Source: JAMCRM01 sp035561075
GTDB taxonomy: Bacteria; Acidobacteriota; Terriglobia; Bryobacterales; Bryobacteraceae
Reading direction: 5' to 3'
NCBI GenBank assembly: GCA_035561075.1
Contig: DATMYF010000069.1
Location: 24,910 to 88,909, forward strand
DNA: 64,000 bases
The notes below the pieces were generated by a model. It had not been told where the DNA came from, searched no databases, and saw only the letters and a list, made by a program, of their open reading frames with translations. Below are positions 23,882 through 32,838 of this stretch, piece after piece. Every line of letters begins with the position of its first letter. The stretch's first letter is position 1. A program made the translations under genes and the position numbers.

Positions 23882-23992
23882 TTACCTCTTTGCGAGCCGC
23901 ACGATAGCGAAGATGAGCAGGATGATCAGACCGACCACCAGAATCCATCCGGCGATTCACATCCAGCACGGGCCGCCCATTGGCATCTGCAT
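23882..23992 (-). pseudogene. Small membrane protein with one in-frame TGA (nonsense or possible selenocysteine)
   Basis: From ATG 23992 (GGGAGAGG five bases upstream) the frame reads MQMPMGGPCWM, then TGA at 23957-23959, and continues in the same frame as IAGWILVVGLIILLIFAIVR plus LAKR and a TAA at 23882. The whole is a typical tiny one-helix membrane protein of metal clusters, where Trp (TGG) would be natural at the TGA. A one-base nonsense change is the simplest reading. Because selA lies 12 kb away, selenocysteine cannot be dismissed outright, although the hairpin just after the TGA (CCGGA-UGGAU-UCUGG) starts closer than bacterial SECIS elements usually do. Confidence 0.55.
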
Positions 23993-24050
23993 ACATACCT
24001 CTCCCTTCACGGACTCTTGCAAGCTTGGTTCCGTTTCGGGCAGAACCCGC

Positions 24051-24081
24051 TTGACTCGGTACCTACCAACAGGGTTTACGC
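24051..24081 (+). promoter_or_regulatory. Probable MerR-type promoter/operator for merR
   Basis: A TTGACT -35 (24051-24056) is followed by a long 18-19 bp spacer and a TTTACG/TTACGC -10. The spacer holds an imperfect dyad (GTACC...GGGTTTAC). Overlong spacers with a dyad are the hallmark of MerR-regulated promoters, and the mer operon promoter has a similar TTGACT...TTACGCT layout. It lies 20 bases before the merR ATG. Confidence 0.5.
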
Positions 24082-24101
24082 TGGTGGCAGGTGATACGAA
24101 G

Positions 24102-24509
24102 ATGATGCCGCTGAGGTCAAAGCAACTTGCGGAGCGTTCGGGCGTCAACCTTCAGACCATCCGCTACTACCAGGAAATCGGCCTGCTTCCGGAGCCACCT
24201 CGATCGGCCGCCGGCTACCGCAGGTTTCCACCGGATACTGTGAGAAGGATACGGTTTATCAAGCGCGCGCAAGAACTTGGATTCGCGCTGGCAGAGGTGA
24301 AGGAACTGCTCGCGCTACAGGTCCAGACGGGCGCAACCTGTGCGGACGTCCGGCATCGGGCCAACGCCAAAATCGCCGATATCGAAGCTAAGATCCGCGA
24401 CCTGCGTTGGATGATGAACGCGCTCGAACGGTTGGCGGCGTCATGCTCGGGGGCCGGTCCGGTCGGCAACTGTCCGATCCTCGATTATTTCGACGAGAAG
24501 GAGTCATGA
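24102..24509 (+). CDS. merR: MerR-family metal regulator, mercury type
   Basis: About 135 residues. A MerR winged HTH is at the N-terminus (LAERSGVNLQTIRYYQEIGL, then GYRRFPPDTVRRIRFIKRAQ), followed by the dimerisation helix. Three Cys lie where MerR binds Hg(II): TCADV, ASCSG and GNCPIL correspond to Cys82, Cys117 and Cys126 of Tn501 MerR. CueR and ZntR have different spacing, so mercury is the best guess. ATG codons at 24102 and 24105 are both possible. The downstream genes encode a MerC-like membrane protein and a glutaredoxin-like protein on the same strand, consistent with a small mer-like operon, but no merA is present. Confidence 0.85.
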   Translation: MMPLRSKQLAERSGVNLQTIRYYQEIGLLPEPPRSAAGYRRFPPDTVRRIRFIKRAQELGFALAEVKELLALQVQTGATCADVRHRANAKIADIEAKIRDLRWMMNALERLAASCSGAGPVGNCPILDYFDEKES

Positions 24510-24513
24510 TCGG

Positions 24514-25287
24514 ATGCTGGTTGAGCTGATCTATCAAACGAATTGTCCAAACGTTCGCCGAGCTCGAGAGAATCTCCTCGAAGCTCTGGCGGGATCAGGT
24601 GCTCCTGCCCGCTGGACGGAATGGGATTCCACCGGTCCGGGCGCGCCGGCTTACGCGAGACACTTTGCCTCGCCTACGATCCTCGTGAACGGACGTGATG
24701 TGGCCACCGATAACGGCGTAGATAGTGGCGCCGCTTGCCGTCTTTACATCGGACCGCAAGGTTCGATCTCCGGCGCACCTAGTGTTGAACTGATTGCTGC
24801 AGCGCTCGCGCCGTGGGCGTCAGACAAACCGAGTGGCCCGGCTTGGAGACGCGGCCTCGCGGTCGCGCCCGGAGTCGGTGTAGCGTTTCTGCCGAAGCTC
24901 GCCTGTCCGGCATGCTGGCCGGCCTACGCGGCTCTCGTATCAAGCCTCGGCCTGGGCTTCCTGCTGTCCACGAGGTATCTGCTCGGCTTCAGCCTCGTCT
25001 TCCTGAGCTTAACCCTGGTGGCGATCGCATTAGCTGGGTGGAGGCAGCGCCGCTACTTGCCACTGTGCGTGGGCGCTGCCGCATCAGCCGCGATTGTGGC
25101 GGCGAAGTTTGCGCTGGATTCGCCTGTACTGCTGTACGCAGGAGCCATGGGCTTGATGGCCGCCGGTGTTTGGAGCAACTGGCCACGCCGGAAGTTGCTC
25201 ACAGGGGAATGCCGAAGATGCAATGGAAATGACTCTGATGGAATCGAATTCAAGGAGCAGAACGATGCAGAACAAACGACAAATTGA
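24514..25287 (+). CDS. Fusion of a redox-type domain with a MerC/MerT-like transporter
   Basis: A 257-residue protein starting five bases after merR. Residues 1-90 form a thioredoxin-fold-like domain (VELIYQTNCPNVRRARENLL, SPTILVNGRDV). Residues 110-225 form about four membrane helices beginning PGVGVAFLPKLACPACWPAY; the Cys-Pro-Ala-Cys pair in the first helix is the Hg(II)-relay motif of MerC/MerT-like importers. The tail (GECRRCNGND) adds another CxxC. The likely role is moving Hg(II) or another soft metal across the inner membrane with thiol relay. Its stop lies beyond the start of the next gene (23-base overlap). Confidence 0.75.
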   Translation: MLVELIYQTNCPNVRRARENLLEALAGSGAPARWTEWDSTGPGAPAYARHFASPTILVNGRDVATDNGVDSGAACRLYIGPQGSISGAPSVELIAAALAPWASDKPSGPAWRRGLAVAPGVGVAFLPKLACPACWPAYAALVSSLGLGFLLSTRYLLGFSLVFLSLTLVAIALAGWRQRRYLPLCVGAAASAAIVAAKFALDSPVLLYAGAMGLMAAGVWSNWPRRKLLTGECRRCNGNDSDGIEFKEQNDAEQTTN

Positions 25288-25537
25288 AATTTTCAGTGCG
25301 GGCTGCCCCGCATGTGAAGAAACGATCAAGCTGGTGAATGATGTCGCCTGCCCAAGCTGCGAGATCACGGTCTTGGACATGCGGCAGCCTGACGTGGCGG
25401 CAAAGGCGAAAGGCTACGGAATCCGAAGCGTACCGGCTGTCGTTATTAACGGCCAGCTTGCCTCCTGCTGCACGGGCCGGGGAGTGGACGAATCGGCACT
25501 TCGAGCAGGCGGGCTGGGCGTCCCGCTTGGATCCTGA
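25265..25537 (+). CDS. Glutaredoxin/thioredoxin-like small protein
   Basis: A 90-residue protein from ATG 25265. It reads IEIFSAGCPACEETIKLVND, then CPSCEITVLDM, then the cis-Pro region VPAVVINGQLASCC. It contains the redox CPAC motif plus extra Cys pairs (CPSC, SCC), giving a thiol-rich thioredoxin fold. Such proteins accompany merT/merC-like genes and are proposed to reduce or relay metal-thiolates. The start lies inside the preceding gene, and the start codon is in a different frame, so expression is likely coupled. Confidence 0.8.
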   Translation: MQNKRQIEIFSAGCPACEETIKLVNDVACPSCEITVLDMRQPDVAAKAKGYGIRSVPAVVINGQLASCCTGRGVDESALRAGGLGVPLGS

Positions 25538-25615
25538 AGTTGCGTACCCCGGAATAAAACGACGTTGATCGGGACTATTGGACCGGGTGCGCATCTTTTC
25601 TGAAGCGGCCCGCAG

Positions 25616-25645
25616 TTGACAAAGCGGATGGCAGGTTTGTACAGT
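25616..25645 (+). promoter_or_regulatory. Strong sigma-70-like promoter before the CusCBA-1 operon
   Basis: TTGACA (25616-25621) and TACAGT (25640-25645) are separated by 18 bp. This places transcription start near 25652, before the small Cys-rich gene and the downstream efflux genes. The TTG of the -35 box opens a reading frame in line with the following gene, but it is promoter rather than start codon. Confidence 0.55.
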
Positions 25646-25675
25646 CACGATATGAGCGGCAGGCGAGTGATCCCG

Positions 25676-26014
25676 ATGTTGATCGCCGTCGTCATGCTTC
25701 TGCTCCGAGGCGGGGACTGCGTGAGCCTGCTTTTCGCCGACCAGCAGACGAAAGAATGCTGCACGAAAGGACATTGTTCCCCGGGCCAGAAGGCCGATCC
25801 ATGCTGTGAATCGAGCAACTCGGCCCCAATCAAGTATTTTCAGGCTCAAGGCAAATTCTCGATCCCGCCGCTAAGCGATGTGGCCGTTGCTCTTTTCGCT
25901 GAAGCTGTTCCGCAACTGATGTCGGCGGATCCCAGGCCATTCGCACCGGGTTTTTCCTTCCAGTCTCCTCCACCTGGCGCTTCGAGTCAGGCGCCCCTAC
26001 CCCTTCTGATCTAG
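25676..26014 (+). CDS. Small Cys-rich exported protein heading the efflux operon
   Basis: About 112 residues from ATG 25676 (GGCAGGCGAG upstream); an earlier ATG at 25652 is possible. An N-terminal hydrophobic signal (MLIAVVMLLLRGGDCVSLLF) is followed by KECCTKGHCSPGQKADPCCE, two Cys-Cys pairs with a His, then a Pro-rich tail. Such short CC-rich proteins are commonly the first gene before TolC-type genes in acidobacterial copper clusters, from my memory of the pattern rather than a named family. Metal capture near the membrane is the plausible role. Confidence 0.65.
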   Translation: MLIAVVMLLLRGGDCVSLLFADQQTKECCTKGHCSPGQKADPCCESSNSAPIKYFQAQGKFSIPPLSDVAVALFAEAVPQLMSADPRPFAPGFSFQSPPPGASSQAPLPLLI

Positions 26015-26094
26015 ACATTCCTCGGGAACTCGTCCGTTGCCGCGCGGGTGAACCCTGCGGGCTGCAATGAACAAAAATCCCTGGAGGAAAGTGT

Positions 26095-27384
26095 ATGTTC
26101 GCGCTCAGGCGCTTCAGCACACTCCTTCCCTCGCTGGTGCTAGTGACGCCGGGTCTGCTTGCTCAGACTCAGGCGACCGTCGCACCGGCAACAGAGAAGG
26201 AGCAAGCGGTTGCCATTGGTGATCTCGTAAACGAGCTTATCAAGAACAATCCCGATATCCGTGCGGCGCAGTATCGCGTGGACGCGGCGATGAAGCGGCC
26301 GTCTCAAATGAGCACGCTGCCCGAGCCGAAGCTCACGGCGACAAACTTCGGCGTCGGGCATCCGTTTTCCCGGCTCCCCGACAGCAATTTCGCCTACTAT
26401 AGCTTCGGATTCTCGCAGGAGATCCCGTATCCCGGCAAGCTCACACTCGCTGGCGAAGAGGCTCGGAAGGAGGCCGAGAGCGAGCGGGAGATGTACCGAA
26501 CCATCGTTTTGGACAAGATCTCGCAGCTCAAGGTCGCCTACTACGAGTGGTACGGAATCGTTAAGGCGATCGACATCACGACGAAAAACCGGGAGTTGCT
26601 CGAGCGCCTGGAGCGAATCGCTCGAGCCCGCTATTCCGTTGGTAAGGGCATTCAGCAGGATGTGCTGAAAGCACAGGTCGAGCAATCCACGCTCGCACAG
26701 CAGCTCGAAGTGCTCGGCCAGCGCAAAGCAACAGTCGAAGCTCGCATTCGATCGTTGATCGTCTCCGAACGCCCTCTGACCCGCCCCAGCGGCGTCCAGC
26801 TATCTCCGTTGTCGGTAACGCTCGATGAGATCCTGGCAGCGCTCGATCGCCAGGCGCCGCGACTGAAGGCCAGGCAGGCAATCCTCGACAGCCGAGCGGT
26901 AAACATCGAGCGGTCGAAGAAGGAGTACCGGCCTGACTTTGGCGTGAGTGTCCAGTGGCAGAAAACCGGCGCTCCGTTTCCGGATTACTACATGGCCACA
27001 GCCGAGGTGAAGATTCCGCTCTACTTCTGGAGAAAGCAGCGCCTGGGCGTCGAAGAGTCGGTGGCGCGATTCCGCGAAGCTCGCCAAAACTATCACTCTG
27101 AACGACAGGAGCTGATGTTTCAGGTCAAGGATTACTTTTTCACCGCCAAAACAAGCGAACGGCTACTGGAGCTGTACCGGTCGGGAATCATACCCCAGTC
27201 CTCGTTATCGCTCGAATCGGCGATGGCCGGATACGAGGTCGGCAGTGTCGACTTCCTCACGCTCATGAACAACTTCATGACGCTGTTGAGCTACGAGATG
27301 CAGTACTACGACGAACTCTCAAAGCACGGGCAGGCCATTGCGCGCTTGGAAGCCCTTGTTGACACGCCGCTCGGCCGGCCTTAG
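26095..27384 (+). CDS. TolC-family outer-membrane efflux protein (CusC/CzcC-like), operon 1
   Basis: A 429-residue outer-membrane factor: signal peptide ending near LLAQTQ, then two repeated TolC halves with long coiled-coil segments (NPDIRAAQYRVDAAM; RARYSVGKGIQQDVLKAQVE; AIARLEALVDTPLG). IPLYFWRKQRLGVEE is the typical beta-strand/loop of heavy-metal OMFs. TolC trimers form the exit duct for the CusB/CusA pump. GGAGG lies before ATG 26095. The adaptor gene follows 10 bases after the stop. A close paralogue is at 60550. Confidence 0.92.
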   Translation: MFALRRFSTLLPSLVLVTPGLLAQTQATVAPATEKEQAVAIGDLVNELIKNNPDIRAAQYRVDAAMKRPSQMSTLPEPKLTATNFGVGHPFSRLPDSNFAYYSFGFSQEIPYPGKLTLAGEEARKEAESEREMYRTIVLDKISQLKVAYYEWYGIVKAIDITTKNRELLERLERIARARYSVGKGIQQDVLKAQVEQSTLAQQLEVLGQRKATVEARIRSLIVSERPLTRPSGVQLSPLSVTLDEILAALDRQAPRLKARQAILDSRAVNIERSKKEYRPDFGVSVQWQKTGAPFPDYYMATAEVKIPLYFWRKQRLGVEESVARFREARQNYHSERQELMFQVKDYFFTAKTSERLLELYRSGIIPQSSLSLESAMAGYEVGSVDFLTLMNNFMTLLSYEMQYYDELSKHGQAIARLEALVDTPLGRP

Positions 27385-27394
27385 GAGAGCCGCG

Positions 27395-29152
27395 ATGAAG
27401 AAAACCATCATTACCGTACTCATCGTCGCCGCAGCGGCAGGGGGCGGATTCTATATCTGGCGCTCTTCACTGTCTCCGACATCGCGGGCCGGTGCGCCAG
27501 CTTCGGCGAAGGACGAGTACTACTGCCCGATGCACCCGCAACAGCGGTCGGACAAGCCAGACAATTGCCCGATTTGCAGCATGAGACTCGTGAAGCTGGA
27601 GAAGCCTCCTCAGGCCAATGCCTCGGCCGGCAAAGAAGAGTATTACTGCCCGATGCATCCGCAGCAGAAGTCGGATAAGCCTGGCAACTGCCCGATCTGC
27701 AGCATGAAACTGGTAAAGCTCGAGAAGCCGGCTGGAGGTGCTTCGCATGCGGGCCACAGTGGAGCCACGGAGGCGCCCGCTGCGACGTCGCCGGGAGGGC
27801 AAGGAATTTTCATCGCGCCCGAGCGCCAACAGCTCATTGGCGTGAAGACGGCTCCGGTCGAGCGCCGGTCGCTGGTCCGCGAGATTCGCACGGTCGGTAA
27901 GGTCGCATTTGACGAGACCAAGATCACCCACATTCACACCAAAGTAGCCGGGTTCGTGGAAGAGGTCTTTGTTGACTACATCGGGAAACCCGTGCGTCGA
28001 AGTCAGCCGCTATTCACCATTTACAGCCCGGATCTGGTCGCCACGCAGGAAGAGTATCTGCTTGCCCTCAAATCGAATCGAACGCTGAAGGACAGCTCCT
28101 TCGATTGGATTTCCAGTGGGTCGCACAACTTGCTGGAAGCAGCTAAGAAGCGGCTGAAGCTTTGGGACATCAGCGACGCGGAGATCATTGAACTCGAGAA
28201 ATCCGGCCGGGCCAAGCGAGCTCTGACGATCTATTCGCCTGTCACTGGCGTAGTCACACAGCGCGCCGCCTATCATCACGGCAAGTATGTAACGCCGGAG
28301 ATGGAGCTGTACACGCTCGTCGACCTATCCACAGTCTGGATCCTCGGCGAAGTCTATGAATACGAACTCCCTTTCATCAGAGTCGGTCAATCCGCGCGCG
28401 TAGAAGTTCCCTTCGAAGGCGGCACGAAAGACCGCACCGGGCGCGTGGTTTTCATCTCCCCGACTCTGGAGCCGAAGACGCGCACAGCCGAAATGCGCCT
28501 GGAGTTTCCCAACCCCGATCTTAGCCTGCGGCCGGACATGTTTGTGCAGTTGAGAACGCAGGTGAATCTGGGGTCCCAGCTTGCCGTGCCGGTGGACGCG
28601 GTTCTCGACACGGGGTCCGAGCAGTACGTTTTCGTCGACAAAGGACAAGGCTATCTGGAACCGCGGCAGGTCAAAGCCGGAGCCGAAGCGGGCGGATACT
28701 ACGCAATCGAAAGCGGTCTCAAGGCGGGCGAACGCGTCGTCACCGCGGCCAATTTCATTCTGGATTCGGAAAGCCGTCTGAAGGGCGCATTTGCAGGCAT
28801 GGGTACGCCTTCGACCGTACAGCTTGGCCAGGAGGCGACGGCTACACAGACCCTTCAGGTTGAAGTCCTGGAACCGCGCACGGCAAAGACCGGCATGAAC
28901 AACATCCGTGTGCGTGTAAAGGACGCAGCCGGCAAACCGATGCCCGACGCCGACGTGGATATTTCGATTTTCATGCCGCAGATGGGAGCCATGGCGCCCA
29001 TGCGTTCGGCGGCCGAATTGAAGCCGATGGGCGGAGGCGAATACGCAGGCCAGCTCGAGTTTCCCATGGCCTGGACTTGGGAGACGACAGTGACTGCAAA
29101 GAAGGAAGGCAAGATGGTCGGCTCGGCCAAGACTACCATTACGGCGCGATAA
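27395..29152 (+). CDS. CusB-like periplasmic adaptor with two metal-binding domains and a C-terminal FixH-like domain
   Basis: A 585-residue RND adaptor: TM anchor (1-22), then two tandem heavy-metal-binding domains (YYCPMHPQQ...CPICSM, near residues 43-70 and 85-110), then the CusB/HlyD core (lipoyl, hairpin and barrel; LIGVKTAPVERRSLVREIRT; LSTVWILGEVYEYELPFI) to about 470. A last beta-sandwich domain (NNIRVRVKDAAGKPMPDADV...MAWTWETTVTAKKEG) resembles FixH/YtkA-like domains. The duplicated Cys-His domain should hand Cu(I)/Ag(I) to the pump. AGGAGAG precedes ATG 27395. The pump gene follows after 12 bases. Confidence 0.93.
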   Translation: MKKTIITVLIVAAAAGGGFYIWRSSLSPTSRAGAPASAKDEYYCPMHPQQRSDKPDNCPICSMRLVKLEKPPQANASAGKEEYYCPMHPQQKSDKPGNCPICSMKLVKLEKPAGGASHAGHSGATEAPAATSPGGQGIFIAPERQQLIGVKTAPVERRSLVREIRTVGKVAFDETKITHIHTKVAGFVEEVFVDYIGKPVRRSQPLFTIYSPDLVATQEEYLLALKSNRTLKDSSFDWISSGSHNLLEAAKKRLKLWDISDAEIIELEKSGRAKRALTIYSPVTGVVTQRAAYHHGKYVTPEMELYTLVDLSTVWILGEVYEYELPFIRVGQSARVEVPFEGGTKDRTGRVVFISPTLEPKTRTAEMRLEFPNPDLSLRPDMFVQLRTQVNLGSQLAVPVDAVLDTGSEQYVFVDKGQGYLEPRQVKAGAEAGGYYAIESGLKAGERVVTAANFILDSESRLKGAFAGMGTPSTVQLGQEATATQTLQVEVLEPRTAKTGMNNIRVRVKDAAGKPMPDADVDISIFMPQMGAMAPMRSAAELKPMGGGEYAGQLEFPMAWTWETTVTAKKEGKMVGSAKTTITAR

Positions 29153-29164
29153 GGGTCACCTCGC

Positions 29165-32100
29165 ATGATCAACGCCATCATCGAGTACTGTGCGGCACAC
29201 CGGGGAATCGTCGTGATCCTCGTCGTTGTGATGACCTTTATCGGCCTTTGGTCGATGCGCGAGATCCCACTCGATGCAATTCCGGATCTCTCCGATCCGC
29301 AGGTCATCATCTACACCGAATGGCCTGGCCGGAGTCCGAACCTGGTTGAAGACCAGATCACGTATCCCGTCGTCTCCGCGATGCTTTCCGCCCCACAGGT
29401 CAGTGTCGTTCGCGGCAGTTCGGACTACGGGTTCTCATACGTATACGTGATCTTCGAAGAGGGCACAGACATTTACTGGGGCCGAAGCCGTGTGCTCGAG
29501 TACATGAGCAAGATCAGCGGCAAGCTGCCAGAAGGTGTGACGCCGAAGCTCGGGCCCGACGCCACTGGGGTCGGCTGGGCATTCCAGTATGCGCTCGTCG
29601 ACAAGAGCGGCAAGCACAATCTGGCGGAACTCCGCTCGTTCAACGACTGGTATCTGCGCTACTGGCTGGAGAGCGTGCCTGGCGTTGCCGAGGGCGCCAC
29701 GGTCGGCGGATTCGTCAAGCAATATCAGGTCACGCTCGATCCGACGAAGCTGCTGGCCTACAAGATTCCTCTACACAAAGTCATGGAGGTGATCCGAAAC
29801 AGCAACAAGGAGGTCGGCGGCCGGGTTGTCGAGTTCACCGGAAAAGAGTACCTGGTCCGTGGAAAGGGCTATATCCAATCGATCGGCGACATCTCAGCGC
29901 TGGCCGTGGGCTCCGATGGCATGGGGACGCCGGTATGCGTGCGGGATATCGCGCGTGTCGAGCTGGTGCCCGACATGCGGCGCGGAGTCGCCGAGTTCAA
30001 TGGTGAAGGCGAGGTCACCGGCGGGATCGTTGTCGTCCGATATGGCCAGAATGTCATGGACGTCATCGATCGGGTTAAGACCAAGCTCAGGGAGAGCCAG
30101 GCTGGGGTTCCGGAAGGTGTTGACGTTGCCGTGACGTACGACCGCTCCGATCTCATTCGGCGATCCATCGACACGCTGAGACACACGTTGATCGAGGAGT
30201 TGATCATCGTCAGTCTCGTGATTCTGATTTTCCTGTGGCATGTTCCCAGCGCCATCATCCCAATCGTCACGATCCCGATCGCAGTGATCCTTTCCTTCAT
30301 TCCGATGTACGCGAGTGGTGTCACAGCGAACATCATGTCCCTCGGGGGGATCGCAATCGCTATCGGCGCCATGGTGGATGCCGCAATCGTAGTGGTCGAG
30401 CAGACGCACAAAAAATTGGAGCGCTGGGAAGCGGAGGGCAGGCCCGGACCCGCCAGCCGAGTGATCGTGGATGCCGTCAAGGAAGTCGGCGGACCCAGCT
30501 TCTTCTCCCTCCTGGTGATCGCCGTGTCGTTCATGCCGATCTTTGCCTTGCAGTACCAGGAGGGCCGGCTCTTTAAGCCTCTGGCGTTCACGAAGAATTT
30601 CTCGATGGCCATTGCCGCGGTGCTTGCCATCACACTCGATCCGGCGATGCGCCTTCTATTCATGAGGGCGAGACCATTCGAGTTCCGTCCCCGTTGGTTG
30701 GCACGGATTGTCAATGCCGTCGCCGTAGGAAAAATCCATAGCGAGGAGAAGCATCCGATCAGCCGCCCGCTGATGGCGGTCTACCACCCCGTCGTCCGCC
30801 TCGTTCTCAATTGGAAGTGGCTCGTGATCGCGCTCTCAATCCTCGCCGTGATCGGGACTATTCCGGTTTATCAGAGGCTCGGCTCCGAGTTTATGCCGCC
30901 TCTCAACGAGGGGTCCATTCTCTACATGCCGATCACGCTGCCGGGGATCTCGGTTACCGAAGCGACCAAGTACCTCCAGATCCAGGACAAGCTGCTGATG
31001 CAATTCCCGGAAGTGCAGACTGTTTTCGGAAAAATTGGCAAGGCAGAAACCGCTACGGACCCGGCGCCCTTCAGCATGGTGGAAACCACCGTGGTACTGA
31101 AGCCGGAGGAGCAGTGGCGGAAAACCAGGACCGATCGCTGGTACTCGTCATGGTCGCCTGAACGGCTGAAGAAGGCGCTGCGAAGAATCTGGCCGGAAGA
31201 GAAACCGATCAGTTGGGAGCAACTCACCGACGAAATGGACAAGGCCGTCCAGATCCCTTCCTACGCGAACGCCTGGCTGTTTCCTATTCGCACACGGATC
31301 GACATGATCACCACCGGCATCCGCACGCCGGTCGGGGTCAAAGTGCTGGGAACCGATCTCGACACCATCCAGCAAATCGGACTCGAGATCGAAAAGATTT
31401 TGCAGCAGGTGCAGGGAACCCGCAGCGCCTTCTTTGAACGAGTAACAGGGGGATATTACCTGGATGTTGAAGTCCGCCGGGAGGATGCCGCCAGGTACGA
31501 ACTGACCGTGGGCGAAGTGCAGGATGTCGTCGAATCGGCGATCGGCGGCATGGCCGTGACGACGACCGTCGAAGGCCGCGAGCGCTATCCGGTCAGCGTA
31601 CGCTATGCGCGCGACTATCGGGATAGCCTGGCTAGTCTCAGTCGCGTTCTCGTTCCCACGATGCATGGCGCCCAGATCCCGCTGACGCAACTCGCCGATA
31701 TCCGGCTGCGCAGCGGTCCGCCCATGATCAAGAACGAAGAGGGTTTCCTGGCCGGATTCCTCTACGTGGACGTGACCGGCCGCGATATGGGCCGCTACGT
31801 CGAGGATGCCAAGCGAATGGTGGCGGAGAAGGTGAAGCTGCCGCCCGGCTATCAGGTCGTATGGAGCGGGCAGTACGAATACCTGGCGCGCGTGGTGGAG
31901 CGGTTATGGGTCGTCGTTCCGATCACCCTCTTCATCGTGTTTCTGCTGCTGTACATAAACACGGGCTCAATGGTCAAAACGATCATCATCCTGCTCGCGG
32001 TCCCGTTTTCGGCAATCGGTGCCATCTGGCTGCTCTACCTCCTTGACTACAACATGAGCATCGCGGTGTGGGTTGGCCTAATCGCGCTGCTCGGAGTCGA

Positions 32101-32446
32101 TGCGGAAACCGCGGTCTTCATGTTGCTCTATCTCGATCTCGCCTACAGCGAGCGCAAGCAGCACGGCCGCATGAGGAGCATGGCGGACCTGAAGGACGCG
32201 ATTGAGGAAGGCGCTGTGAAACGGCTGCGCCCCAAGGTCATGACGGTGGCGGTCATGTTTATGGGCCTGGTACCGATCATGTGGTCGACCGGCGCCGGTT
32301 CGGACGTAATGCGCCGCATTGCCGCTCCCATGATCGGCGGCATCTTTACCTCGTTCTTGTTGGAGTTGCTGGTCTACCCGGCAATCTACGAAATCTGGAA
32401 AGGCTTTGAAGTACGAAAACTTGCAAAAGGAGAACAACCTGCGTGA
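29165..32446 (+). CDS. CusA/CzcA-family heavy-metal RND transporter, operon 1
   Basis: A 1093-residue inner-membrane pump, slightly longer than CusA. N-terminal MINAIIEYCAAHRGIVVILV and IPLDAIPDLSDPQVIIYTEW are HME-RND hallmarks. TM4 has GGIAIAIGAMVDAAIVVVEQ (the proton-relay Asp region of CusA), and TM10 has VGLIALLGVDAETAVFMLLY with the conserved Glu. The C-terminal TM11-12 (MRRIAAPMIGGIFTSFLLEL) is intact. It is a proton-driven exporter of Cu(I)/Ag(I) working with the two preceding genes; the exact metal is inferred from Cys/His adaptor domains and copper genes nearby. The stop overlaps the next GTG start by four bases. Confidence 0.95.
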   Translation: MINAIIEYCAAHRGIVVILVVVMTFIGLWSMREIPLDAIPDLSDPQVIIYTEWPGRSPNLVEDQITYPVVSAMLSAPQVSVVRGSSDYGFSYVYVIFEEGTDIYWGRSRVLEYMSKISGKLPEGVTPKLGPDATGVGWAFQYALVDKSGKHNLAELRSFNDWYLRYWLESVPGVAEGATVGGFVKQYQVTLDPTKLLAYKIPLHKVMEVIRNSNKEVGGRVVEFTGKEYLVRGKGYIQSIGDISALAVGSDGMGTPVCVRDIARVELVPDMRRGVAEFNGEGEVTGGIVVVRYGQNVMDVIDRVKTKLRESQAGVPEGVDVAVTYDRSDLIRRSIDTLRHTLIEELIIVSLVILIFLWHVPSAIIPIVTIPIAVILSFIPMYASGVTANIMSLGGIAIAIGAMVDAAIVVVEQTHKKLERWEAEGRPGPASRVIVDAVKEVGGPSFFSLLVIAVSFMPIFALQYQEGRLFKPLAFTKNFSMAIAAVLAITLDPAMRLLFMRARPFEFRPRWLARIVNAVAVGKIHSEEKHPISRPLMAVYHPVVRLVLNWKWLVIALSILAVIGTIPVYQRLGSEFMPPLNEGSILYMPITLPGISVTEATKYLQIQDKLLMQFPEVQTVFGKIGKAETATDPAPFSMVETTVVLKPEEQWRKTRTDRWYSSWSPERLKKALRRIWPEEKPISWEQLTDEMDKAVQIPSYANAWLFPIRTRIDMITTGIRTPVGVKVLGTDLDTIQQIGLEIEKILQQVQGTRSAFFERVTGGYYLDVEVRREDAARYELTVGEVQDVVESAIGGMAVTTTVEGRERYPVSVRYARDYRDSLASLSRVLVPTMHGAQIPLTQLADIRLRSGPPMIKNEEGFLAGFLYVDVTGRDMGRYVEDAKRMVAEKVKLPPGYQVVWSGQYEYLARVVERLWVVVPITLFIVFLLLYINTGSMVKTIIILLAVPFSAIGAIWLLYLLDYNMSIAVWVGLIALLGVDAETAVFMLLYLDLAYSERKQHGRMRSMADLKDAIEEGAVKRLRPKVMTVAVMFMGLVPIMWSTGAGSDVMRRIAAPMIGGIFTSFLLELLVYPAIYEIWKGFEVRKLAKGEQPA

Positions 32447-32817
32447 AACGCATATCGATCCTCACTGTAATTGCGCTCGCCGGCACGATTCTGACTGTGA
32501 TCGCCCAGACCGGCTCGGGCCAGCGACTGGAAAAGAAGGAGCTTCACGGCCTTCTGATGAACGCAAAGACGCCCCAGGAGCATCAGAGGCTCGCGGCCCA
32601 TTACCGCGCTGAAGCTGAGCGCCTGAATTCCGAGGCGAAGGAGCACGAGGAGATGGCGGAGATGTACCGCAAGAATCCGAATCCGCTTGCAGCGAAACAT
32701 CCCTATGCGGCAGGGGTGCAGCACTGCCGCGATATTGCAAAGCGTTATCGAGAGTCGGCCGCAAAGATGCAGGCACTCGCGACGCTGCACGAGGACATGG
32801 CCAAGAAGGCCCAATAG
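32443..32817 (+). CDS. Small exported helical protein of the efflux operon
   Basis: A 124-residue protein with a GTG start overlapping the pump stop (GTGA). A signal peptide (to about VIAQT) is followed by an almost wholly helical, charged chain: LHGLLMNAKTPQEHQRLAAH, AEAERLNSEAKEHEEMAEMY and a C-terminal helix with repeated Met and His. Helical hairpins of this kind recur after CusA genes in Acidobacteriota as far as I recall, without a named family. A periplasmic metal buffer or pump accessory is plausible. Confidence 0.7.
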   Translation: MKRISILTVIALAGTILTVIAQTGSGQRLEKKELHGLLMNAKTPQEHQRLAAHYRAEAERLNSEAKEHEEMAEMYRKNPNPLAAKHPYAAGVQHCRDIAKRYRESAAKMQALATLHEDMAKKAQ

Positions 32818-32838
32818 ATCGCGTAAGGAGAACATCGT

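Noticed and set aside
23760..24101. N-terminal extension of the MerR gene
   Set aside because: The extension crosses a probable MerR promoter and a divergent small gene; MerR proteins start directly at the HTH.
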